The position numbers and the translations under genes are program-made. 64,000 bases of DNA from Siphonodentalium dalli (lineage: Eukaryota > Mollusca > Scaphopoda > Gadilida > Siphonodentaliidae). The notes under the pieces are model-generated. The model was given only the letters and a program-made list of their open reading frames with translations, was not told where the DNA came from and searched no databases. Numbering within the stretch: position 1 is the stretch's first letter; each line of letters starts with the position of its first letter. Shown piece by piece: positions 56,123 through 64,000 of this stretch. The DNA is taken from the NCBI GenBank assembly GCA_032622095.1, contig CP136066.1:147343559-147407558 (forward strand). The letters run 5' to 3'.

Positions 56123-56199
56123 ACACTTTCTATAGACCGTTCCAATGTATAGGCCTACTTTTATAACTGAGTGGGATAATCCACTTAGTATAGAAATGG
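56123..56199. mobile_element. 77-bp minimal 'CCCTTTCTATAC' TTAA element
   Basis: TTAA at 56119-56122 and 56200-56203 flank CACTTTCTATAGACCGTTCC ... CCACTTAGTATAGAAATGG. Only the ends remain of the roughly 250-bp family. Confidence 0.75.
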
Positions 56200-56275
56200 T
56201 TAAGACCACCTATGGCAAATCAAGCACAGTCAGATGCAAGGCCCTGCAGGAACCACATGAGTGACGCTATTCTGC

Positions 56276-56281
56276 TTTATT
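56276..56281 (-). terminator. Poly(A) signal AATAAA for the 56493-56737 exon
   Basis: TTTATT on the plus strand reads AATAAA on the minus strand, 212 bp after the stop codon. Confidence 0.4.
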
Positions 56282-56379
56282 AGGCCTCATCTTCTCTGGA
56301 AAGTATCTTTTTTTTTTATCAAATTAACAAGTTTTTTAGTTTTCTTTGGAAACATCTTCACAAAGATTCTTTTTTAGTT

Positions 56380-56495
56380 TAGTTTGCATTCCACAGAAGC
56401 TGAGGCCAAAGCAGAATGAGGTCCTCAGGGGTGAATTTAGTGATGCTAGCCAGCTGGGGACCTCATTCTCAGTCCTGGTCGCCAGTTTAAACTCA
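56380..56495. mobile_element. Truncated hairpin-composite element at the 3' end of a gene
   Basis: AAGCTGAGGCCAAAGCAGAA, GAGGTCCTCAGGGGTGAATT, then the short right arm GGGGACCTCATTCTC and the outer end CAGTTTAAACTCAG. Its last bases coincide with the stop codon (TGA, minus strand, 56493-56495) of the exon next to it. Confidence 0.7.
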
Positions 56496-56737
56496 GAACT
56501 CATCATTCATTGGGGCATAGTCCATAATCCTGCCGTCATCATAGACAACGTCGCTGTACAGCTGCAATTCCAGCAATAAAGAGTTGTACAGATGTTTGTT
56601 CTCGCGGATTATCTTCTCCCGTTTCCGCTGTCGTTCTTTAAGTTTTTTCTGGTATACGTTGGGTTCCATGAAAATCAGTACATTTCTTGGCCTTGCAGGT
56701 GGAGCTGATCGGGAGTATAGGAAGTTCCTCGGAATGC
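56493..56737 (-). CDS. Predicted terminal exon, function unknown
   Basis: Acceptor TTACCATTTCAG opens the exon at 56737 (phase 1) on the minus strand. It encodes GIPRNFLYSRSAPPARPRNV, LIFMEPNVYQKKLKERQRKR, EKIIRENKHLYNSLLLELQL and YSDVVYDDGRIMDYAPMNDEF, then a stop. The middle is a highly charged, probably helical stretch; the tail is acidic. A consensus AATAAA lies at 56281-56276. I do not recognise the family. The composition is protein-like and unlike the surrounding AT-rich DNA. Confidence 0.6.
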
Positions 56738-56792
56738 CTGAAATGGTAATAAAAATGTAGAAACAAATATGACTCAGACTGAAATTGTTATA

Positions 56793-56970
56793 CAGTAATG
56801 CCCTAAACAATCGACTCCTTAACAACAGCAGAATTATGGGTAATTTTTCAGGATTTACAGAAATATGGCTTGTTGACATTCATCGGAAAGCTCTCAGCTT
56901 CCGATTAAATCCTGAAAAATTGCCCATAATTCTGCTGTTGTTAAGGAGTCGATTATTTAGGGCATTACTG
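56793..56970. mobile_element. TA-flanked palindromic miniature, copy E, deleted
   Basis: 178 bp with CAGTAATGCCCTAAACAATC ends and TA flanks. The centre is shortened: the left arm reaches CGGAAAGCTCTCAG and the right arm starts CTTCCGATTAAATCC. It lies 55 bp upstream (minus strand) of the acceptor of the 56737 exon. Confidence 0.85.
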
Positions 56971-57669
56971 TAATCATTATGTCATTATGTTACAGTAAAA
57001 ATCCCATCATTGCATTGCATGATACTCTCTCATTTTTAGCATCAAAGCAGAGATGAACATTATTCCTTACAATTACACCTACGTGAAATATAGTGACCTG
57101 AAAATGCATTTGAAAATATCTTCAAAGTATTGCTAAAAATGAGCTGGTGGTAATTTGCTTTATATTGACATATTCACTGTTGCATGAATGAAGTTGTGTG
57201 CTGGGCCTTTGATGTTTCCAGTGGAAAAATGTAACTGGAATCTCCCAAAAAAATGACTCTGTTAAATTCACAATCCTAGAACATCATACACGGTTTCAAA
57301 TGTTGAGATACAATGGTACCGATGCACTAATTTCTTAGTTCTACTCAGCTAGCCCACTTAACTGGGTTGGTACTCAGTACGGACATATATAGCAGCCATG
57401 TGGTTAATATACCAATATTATGGAAGCATCCAAACTGTTTATTTAAATTTTACCAAATGTAATTAGTCCAATGAACAGTTGACATAAATTTCGACTCAGT
57501 ATATCATATAAATTCATCTGAGTCGAACAGGACTGGCCGGAAAGCTATTTCCAGACTTGGGGATATACCAAGAAATTCCTTGTTTTGATTGGAAGCGGTA
57601 CCAGAAACCGCTAACCCCGATTGGCTAACCGATAACAGCTGTGCGTGTCCCGTAAAAATAGCTCAGGTG

Positions 57670-57873
57670 TCATCTGTATACGGCGAACACAATAGTCGTT
57701 TTAATAACTCGGTCATGTGGCACTGATTTAAAGTTAGTTTTAATAGTCGTATTGATTTTGACCAGCTGCTTTATTAAAGAAAAACACTTTTGACAAATGG
57801 CATGATTCTGATCGGCGGCGAAATAACCGATGCCGATATTCAGCGTTCTGTAAATCTCTGCCTCTCGTAACAT
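57670..57873 (-). CDS. Possible first exon with C-x2-C motif
   Basis: ATG at 57873 (purine at -3) opens MLREAEIYRTLNIGIGYFAA then DQNHAICQKCFSLIKQLVKI and a tail to a stop at 57670. I-C-x-K-C-x-x-L-I-x-x-L resembles the second half of treble-clef zinc domains such as ZAD, but the first Cys pair is not clear (an upstream in-frame CGC lies before the Met). The available donors (CTG|GTCAAA, GCC|GTATAC) are phase 0 and do not fit the phase-1 acceptor at 56737, so the two are not directly joined. Confidence 0.35.
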   Translation of the reverse strand: MLREAEIYRTLNIGIGYFAADQNHAICQKCFSLIKQLVKINTTIKTNFKSVPHDRVIKTTIVFAVYR

Positions 57874-57926
57874 TCCAATACAACCGCATAAATTATTCCT
57901 TATTTAGAATGTCTGTGACATCAGTA

Positions 57927-57934
57927 TGACGTCA
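57927..57934. promoter_or_regulatory. Consensus CRE (TGACGTCA)
   Basis: A perfect palindromic TGACGTCA lies 54 bp upstream of the minus-strand ATG at 57873. This is the core site for CREB/ATF bZIP factors and is usually found within 200 bp of a start site. Confidence 0.5.
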
Positions 57935-58141
57935 CGATATTGGGGGAAGCCCATTGTTCTGGAAATTGGTTTTTACATGAATTTGTGTCGACGTAATATT
58001 ATAATTATTACGGAGATGTTTACGTCGACTGTCCAATGAACTGATGAGTGAAATTAATCCAATGAACGTTGGCTTACAATTAGAGGGCCATATATATGTG
58101 AATTTACATGTATATTGATATAGATAAGATAAATTGTTTAA

Positions 58142-58392
58142 CCCTTTCTATACTAAATGGATTCTCCTATTCATTGGAAAGATCTATTTTTCATTTGGAG
58201 GGGTGTTCAGGTAATAAAAGCAGACAATGGAGAGAGAAAAACATATTGATACAAGAACTGAATAATTCATATTAATTGGTGGAAAATGTTCATATAATAA
58301 GTTAAACAAACGACCTATGGCTGTTTGTTGAACTTATTTTCTGAACGTTTCATCAGGGAACTACTTGAAATGAGTATTTTGTATAGAAAAAG
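58142..58392. mobile_element. TTAA-flanked 'CCCTTTCTATACTAAATGG' miniature, complete
   Basis: TTAA at 58138-58141 and 58393-58396. CCCTTTCTATACTAAATGGA start, interior CATTTGGAGGGGTGTTCAGG and AAACGACCTATGGCTGTTTG, end GAGTATTTTGTATAGAAAAAG. Confidence 0.82.
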
Positions 58393-58560
58393 TTAAAATG
58401 GGAAGTATATTCATGGATTATTAAATCAGATTGAATCATGTGACCTCTTTATATGCAGTAACTACTGCCCAGATATACATGTACTTGCAAATCTGCATAT
58501 CATTCTCTAAAAGATATAAGAAATAAGACTAAAGGGAGGAGTTCTACAACAAAGTAAATA

Positions 58561-58707
58561 CAGTAATTCCCTAAATAATCGACTCCTTAACCACAGCAGA
58601 ATTATGGGTAATATTTTTCAGGATTTAGTCGGAAATATGGCTTGTAAAAAAGCCATATTTCCATAATTCTGCTGTCGTTAAGGAGTCGATTATTTAAGGC
58701 ATTACTG
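58561..58707. mobile_element. TA-flanked palindromic miniature, copy F, deleted
   Basis: 147 bp with CAGTAATTCCCTAAATAATC ends and TA flanks. The palindrome centre has collapsed to ATGGCTTGTAAAAAAGCCAT. Confidence 0.85.
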
Positions 58708-59019
58708 TAATTAGGTATTCATTCACCCAAGCTTAATTCAAGAAAGAGAGCCTACAAGAAACCCATTCACAGAAATAAGTAGAAAAGAGTTAAGCATAAT
58801 TTAACCAGCTGTTATTATAATATTGGTGGGTCATATTTAGTTTGCTATGACGTTTGTAGAACAAAGCGACTTTGTTCATGAACACTATCATGACTGTTTC
58901 TCTTCCGGGATACAATTACAACATAAATATTATAAAACCAAATTTCAAGACTACAAATAGCTGTTTGGTGAATAAAATACAAATAAAACTGAAGATTGAG
59001 TATATTATTTGTATATTAA

Positions 59020-59257
59020 CCCTTTGAGTGCCAGGGGCCGATCTCATCGGCCCTAAATCTACAAAATAAGTCTGTTAAAGAATATAAGAATAAATTATTA
59101 AAATGGTAAAAAATTGTAAAAAATAAAAAAAACAATTGTTAGGCCAATGCATTCTCTTATATATGTGAGGCGACCTATGGTCGACTCGCATATATAAGAG
59201 AATGCATTGGCACAGGGTATATGGGTTGATACAAAAATCGACCTGGCACTCAAAGGG
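59020..59257. mobile_element. Chimeric TTAA miniature
   Basis: TTAA at 59016-59019 and 59258-59261. The outer arms CCCTTTGAGTGCCAGGGGCC and GATACAAAAATCGACCTGGC-ACTCAAAGGG belong to the 36356 family. The core GCCAATGCATTCTCTTATAT ... GCATTGGCACAGGG is the hairpin of the 'ATGACTGGAGC' family. Confidence 0.85.
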
Positions 59258-59550
59258 TTAAGGCATGATAAAGTGGTTTTCACTGATGCAGCTGAGTGTA
59301 ATTTGCTGTAAAATCTCTCAGGTGAAATGACATTAGCCTTGATTGAGCATGCTAACAAAATAGAGTTCTCCCTGTTAGTACATGTATGCTCAGAATGTTT
59401 CCACGAGATTTCTGTTCCAAAATATATGCCCTTTTCCTGTCCCACTAGAAGGTTGTTTTATGTGATAAAAATTCTAAATAAAATTGATATCAGTTGATAA
59501 AAGCTGTTCCGGACAGGTGTCCTTGATTCATATCTATAATAATTTTATCA

Positions 59551-59564
59551 CCCCCCCCCCCCCC
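59551..59564 (+). repeat. Poly(C) tract, 14 bp
   Basis: Uninterrupted C14 between AATTTTATCA and AGGAAGC. Confidence 0.9.
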
Positions 59565-59569
59565 AGGAA

Positions 59570-60720
59570 GCTATATACAACTTTCTAGAAATAGATACAC
59601 TATATCTTTAAGAAAAAGTACTGCTATTATTTTTCAATAGAGAAGAGAATGTAGGGATGCTGTGTTTTATTGAAGATTGGTGCTGCATTTAGGAGATAAA
59701 CCTACTTTTTCATTAAATATTTGGGGATTCGATCATGAAAGTAGTTTGCGAATGAGTCGGCTTGCTGTTTTCATGCTCGAATCCATGAATAGGGTACGGT
59801 TATCTCCATTGTAATTCAAACCACCAAAAAAATTGAACGAAATGCACTTTTTATTGGCATTACATGCCATGAAGTGAGATATAATTTTTCGGTGATCAAA
59901 TCTAGTTCCATGGGTTTACTCTGAAGGGTGTCTGAACAACTTCCTGTCAACAGTATCTATTGTAAACATCTGTGATCGGTTGATTAAGTGACTTCTGGCT
60001 GCGTTGTAACTTATTTTACACTCGTTGTCATGATGCGGTGCTCCATTCAAAATTTTTTAACCGATCAGAGGCCGATGCTGATGAGTCTAAAACTAAAGTT
60101 AACGACTGTCGTCCAATCAGAATGCGTGTTTCAGCAACCAAATATTCAACTGGAATCACAATGAAGAACACACCGCTGTTGTGGTTCATATAATGTCCCC
60201 AACAGCTACAGCACCATATTCCACAATAAAACAGAGCACCTGAGAATATTTATTTTATTTTACTCAGAATTATTATTATTTTTTTTTAATTGGATTGATT
60301 TCTGGTTGTGAATTATTGATCCACTTCTGTGTCTTGGTCAAACTATTCAATTTATGGTGGTCATTATCTTTTTGGGTATCAACATATTTTATTGATGAGA
60401 TTGAGTCGACCAACCCGGCAGTGAACGGGAGAGTTTTAAATACACATGCTTTGTAAATATATTGACAAAATTGGCGGTCATCATTAAATCCAAGCGAGAA
60501 TAAATGTAAAGTACCCAGACCAAGAATTAATGAAATAGAAAGATGAAGTATTCTATAATGACAAGGAGTACTTTCTAGAATTAAGTATTCTAGATTAAAT
60601 AAACTACAAAGGTCAGGGTATAATTAGAGCTGCAAACCCCTCACTAATAGTAAAAGAGAGGCTATGTTTTATAAAACACAATTTTCCAGAACTGTTACAG
60701 TTAACTATTCCCAATACCAG
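59570..60720. other. Non-coding stretch
   Basis: AT-rich, no exon recognised. Short palindromic word pair ATTCTAGAATTAAGTATTCT near 60575. Confidence 0.4.
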
Positions 60721-60727
60721 CAATTAA

Positions 60728-60983
60728 CCGTTTCATGACGGGAGCTGCGCTGGTGCAGCATTAAATACCCTGTGCCAATGCATTCTCTTATATATGGGAG
60801 TCGGGAGCCTCATATATATATATAAGAGAATGTACTGACTTACAAGGTCAAGGTAAATATTGTTAGGCCAATGTATTCTCTTATATATGCGAGGCTCCCT
60901 ACAGGAGACTCACATATATAATATATAAGAGAATGCATTGGCAGTGTTTTTGCTAAATTTCAGAAACTCCAGTCATGAAAGGG
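60728..60983. mobile_element. piggyBac-like 'ATGACTGGAGC' miniature, complete
   Basis: TTAA at 60724-60727 and 60984-60987. CGTTTCATGACGGGAGCTGC start, two hairpins (ATATATGGGAGTCGGGAGCC; ATATGCGAGGCTCCC), end AACTCCAGTCATGAAAGGG. Confidence 0.85.
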
Positions 60984-61109
60984 TTAAACATAAGATATAA
61001 GACAGGACACAATTTACAACTTATATAAATCGAGAATCTTTAACTGATTTAATTGTAGACAGCTAGTGAAAGGATATATTTTATGAGAGCCAAAGGCTCG
61101 AGTGAAATA

Positions 61110-61330
61110 TTACCACTTCATCTGCAACAAGTACAATAAAAGATTTGAGATTCTGATGCAAGCTGTGTTCTGTATTTTTTCCACACCCATGTAATCACAT
61201 AAGCCTAACCCTTGACTCTGACTAACATTTATACCATTATCACCATAATTGTGATTTAAGTCCGCTGAAAACTCCATCAATTTCTGATACATCAAAGTAA
61301 AGAGATAGTTGACTTAACTCATGTCATCGC
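61110..61330. repeat. Diverged repeat shared with 54150-54400
   Basis: Second copy of the repeat described at 54150, with similar spacing of the shared words. Confidence 0.65.
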
Positions 61331-61774
61331 TCTTCAAGATGAAGTAGTTCCATCTTTTTCCACTCCAAAAAAATTAATTTACTCACCCCTATTTTGATTT
61401 CCAAATAGTACCTCAAACTACTGAAAATTTCCAACCTAGCATCCCCCTATGGTCGGAGATTTTGAAAGTGTGTCAGACAAGAAATTACCAAGTGTTGCAG
61501 CTGAGTGTTGAACATTTTATTTTCATGGCTCATCTGTTGATTCCCAGCTGGCACTACAACTGATATATTACAAGGGAACCACTACTTTTGAACGGAACTT
61601 TACTGGTTGAATACTGAGATATTAGCATTATATATATAATAGATATCAGACCCATCACCTGTTTAATGGAATAAAATATATATTTTCGTTACAAATAGAA
61701 AGTTTAGATGAATAAGTGAGGATTATTGAGAAAGAAAAAAAAACAATAAGAAAATATAATAATTACCATCTACT

Positions 61775-61977
61775 GTCTGTCATCTGCAATACATACAAAA
61801 ATGCAATTGTAGGGTACGATTATAATTATACAGAGCATGCACGTCCGCATTGAGGAAAAGTGCCATGTAACAGCATTTAACATCAGATACAAGATCTTCG
61901 TCCCTTGCTGCTCTCGTGACCTGTTGCCAAGGTCTTGAATATATTCTATCATTTTTGTGAATGTTGGATATAATCAT
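61775..61977 (-). other. Weak exon candidate
   Basis: On the minus strand an open frame reads ...RPWQQVTRAARDEDLVSDVK, CCYMALFLNADVHALYNYN... with a fairly protein-like composition, and an acceptor-like TTTTTGTATGTATTGCAG lies at its end. No convincing donor/acceptor pair brackets it and no family is recognised. Confidence 0.15.
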
Positions 61978-62114
61978 TATAAGAAGAAGGAATAACTGTA
62001 ATTTCCACTTCCAACCAATTTACATCCCAAAGATTCTGTTTGATACAAAAGCAAGTACATGTAAGCTTGTATACTGTTATACTCTTTATTTGTGTTGGAA
62101 TAAAGTATATTTAA

Positions 62115-62185
62115 CCCTTCCTGAAATTTTTTGAAAACCCTGTGCCAATGCATTCTCTTGCATATGTGAGTCTCCCATAGGGACA
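62115..62185. mobile_element. Fragment of the 'ATGACTGGAGC' TTAA family
   Basis: TTAA-CCCTTCCTGAAATTTTTTGA, AACCCTGTGCCAATGCATTC, TCTCCCATAGGGACA; cut after the first hairpin arm. Confidence 0.75.
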
Positions 62186-62429
62186 ATTCTGTCCCCCCAT
62201 CATTTTAGCTAGGCCAATTTATAATACCAGCACCAGTTCCAACTCTTATCTCTTTTTAAAAATCTTTTTAACCCCGTCACACTAATAGTTGATAATTAAG
62301 TTTTAAAAGTGGCACAATAGGAAGTCAACTGTGAACATGATGACACATGATGACATATAGTTCCTATCAAACTATATTCCATTATATGCCCATTAAACCT
62401 TAAAAGGAGAATTGGAATAGCATAGAACA

Positions 62430-62745
62430 AGAGGTGTGCACTCGAGTGCTAGCATACCCCCACCGTGGCAAACTCAACCCGCATTATCCGTAAACCCAAC
62501 AGAAAAGATTTTTAACTTTAAAGAAAAATTCGGACAAATAATATCGATATGGTACGAAACACATCATGCGGAGAGGCAGTCCTAAGGAGATTGCATACAA
62601 AAAATTATTGAAATCGGTTCATAGTTGTTCGAGTTATGAGGTCGGACGGACGGACGGACACACGGAGGGAGAAAGCGTGACGGACGGACAGACACAGTCA
62701 ATCCAGTATACCCCCCATTTTCTTCGAAAGTGGGGGTATAAATAT
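62430..62745 (+). repeat. Dispersed repeat bounded by CATACCCCC / GGGGGTAT
   Basis: AAGAGGTGTGCACTCGAGTG, CTAGCATACCCCCACCGTGG start; GAAATCGGTTCATAGTTGTT; GGACGGACGGACGGACAC; end CGAAAGTGGGGGTATAAA. The termini are complementary (ATACCCCC/GGGGGTAT). The GGACGGAC block is shared with several other repeats here. Confidence 0.75.
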
Positions 62746-62779
62746 GGAAGTATGCAGGTAATCTGAGTATATGGGTAGA

Positions 62780-63223
62780 CAGGCCTGAAAATATGGTGCT
62801 GGACATTTGCAGAATGAGGTCCCCAGAGGGTGAATTTAGTGACGCTAACTGCCTAGTGGGCTAGCATCAACAACCTCATTCCGCATGGCCTCATCTGCTA
62901 TGCATGACCTAGACTCAGATTTAAGTTCCCAAATGGTGAAGATGGTGATGTGCACACATTGGACAATATGTCGTCTGCCAATTTGGGGATATTGAGAAAT
63001 TAACTAAAAAGTAAAAAATACTTTCTGAATAAGTTTCTAAAGAAACTAAAAATCTGGTTAATTTGATAATAAAGATACTTTCCAGAAAAGATGAGGCCTA
63101 AGCAGAATGAGGCTAACAGAGGATGAATTTAGTGATGCTATCCCACTGTGTGTGGTAGCATCCCTAAATTCACCCTCTGGGGACCTCATTCTGCAAATAC
63201 CTGGCACCATATTTTCAGGCCTG
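62780..63223. mobile_element. Hairpin-composite element, full copy
   Basis: Outer arms CAGGCCTGAAAATATGGTGC and GCACCATATTTTCAGGCCTG pair perfectly over 20 bp. Left hairpin 62810-62885 (CATCAACAACCTC, partly deleted); spacer with GACCTAGACTCAGATTTAAG; right hairpin 63100-63195. Same plan as 38864-39320 but with a different outer sequence. Confidence 0.85.
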
Positions 63224-63605
63224 TGGGTATAGAGTTTTGGGACATATTATGTTCGGACTGAAGCTTTTCTATTATCAGATATGGCAACATGCTTTAACAG
63301 TGGTTATATTTAAGCAATGTTCAGGGATCTGAAATTATGCATCACAATATTTATATGGTGACACAGTACAAATCAAGCTCCAATAGATTCGGACAAGCTC
63401 CTTAAAACATACCATGAATAATTATTTGAAGATTTCTTAGCTATTCATTGACAAAAGAAATGATAAAATAGGACCAAAATATCAAAATTTATTATCAATG
63501 TGCGCTATTCAGAAAGTCGTACACAGATAACACTCTGGAGGGTTGAGTGAATCAATTTTCACAACAAATATTTATGAAAGATTCTCTAATGAATATTCAT
63601 ATTAA

Positions 63606-63818
63606 CCCTTTCAGTGCCAATTTTAAGTCCGATTTTTGAATCAACCCATATATCCTTGATCATTTTTCAAGTTTATTGATTATAATAATGTGATACATTG
63701 ATGGAAAGAGCTCTAAGAGCTCTTTCAATCAATGTATCACATTATTATAATCAATAAATTTGAAAAATGATCAAGGAAATATGGGTTGATACAAAAATCG
63801 GACTTGGCACTGAAAGGG
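63606..63818. mobile_element. piggyBac-like palindromic miniature, 'CAGTGCCAAGTCCG' family, copy 2
   Basis: TTAA at 63602-63605; right flank TTGA (63819-63822). The arms match 36356-36571 closely, with an ATTTTA insertion in the left arm and the centre shortened to GAGCTCTAAGAGCTC. Confidence 0.88.
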
Positions 63819-64000
63819 TTGAAGGTCCCTACAGACATTTGGTGAGTATTTCAATTGGCATGTCTTCTGTCGATACCAAAAGCATCATGTATATTGTTGT
63901 TTATGTCAAACTATGGGACTCGATCGTGTTTTGTTTGTTATTATTCTGTAAATTTGCAGAGCATTTAGTGTGATAATCAATCTTTTTAATCAGAAGAGAC

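Noticed and set aside
59570-60720. Search for exons in the right-hand AT-rich region
   Set aside because: The frames found are short, low in complexity and lack paired splice sites.
62640-62700. GGACGGACGGACGG run as a regulatory or telomere-like repeat
   Set aside because: The same GGACGGAC/ACAGACAG block sits near the ends of several dispersed repeats in this window, so it belongs to those elements.

Overview
This is a low-GC window from an intron-rich animal nuclear genome. It has widely spaced short exons with GT/AG boundaries, a tRNA-derived SINE, a non-LTR retrotransposon remnant and dozens of short inverted-repeat elements. The repeat style (TTAA-flanked miniatures, an (ATT)n-tailed SINE, long arrays of 'ATGGCCGCC...GGCCATC' units) suggests a marine invertebrate, possibly a mollusc or other lophotrochozoan; that placement is inference. 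I see no rRNA, no functional tRNA, no CRISPR and no viral genes.

Layout of the left part. 0.1-5.5 kb: GC-rich 22-bp minisatellites inside a possible large inverted-repeat element, three head-to-tail copies of a dispersed repeat, then a SINE. 5.5-10.5 kb, minus strand: three exons whose phases and protein sequence agree, encoding the central part of a CGRRF1-like protein; its RING exons are not seen and probably lie off the left edge. 10.9-11.7 kb: 5'-truncated LINE. 14.5 kb: a Mutator-like miniature with a 9-bp target duplication.

16.3-31.1 kb: a CCAAT-rich, probably bidirectional promoter, then a large plus-strand gene of four predicted exons. Exon 1 encodes a BTB/POZ domain. Exons 2 and 3 are two related, phase-1/phase-1 cassettes, each with one AT-hook. 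The 3-kb last exon encodes a long low-complexity Asn/Gln/Pro-rich region with a 42-residue tandem repeat and a basic/acidic C-terminus. The reading frame holds across all four exons (1378 codons). Introns 2 and 3 hold a PIF/Harbinger remnant, a segmental duplication and a ~3.7-kb minisatellite made of YY1-like motifs.

31-50 kb: diverged 860-bp tandem duplication, many miniature elements (TA-flanked palindromes, TTAA-flanked piggyBac/Kolobok-like families, a hairpin-rich composite family), nested insertions, and one minus-strand exon (40.7-41.8 kb) for a 357-residue protein with an RVxF-type PP1-docking motif. 50-64 kb: mostly AT-rich non-coding DNA with more of the same elements, plus a predicted minus-strand terminal exon (56.5-56.7 kb) and a possible first exon (57.7-57.9 kb) behind a consensus CRE.

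The strongest material for a second look is the duplicated AT-hook cassette exon, the palindromic element families whose arms stay matched within a copy while differing between copies, a chimeric element with one family's hairpin core inside another family's ends, and several insertions whose target duplications or empty sites can be read in this window.
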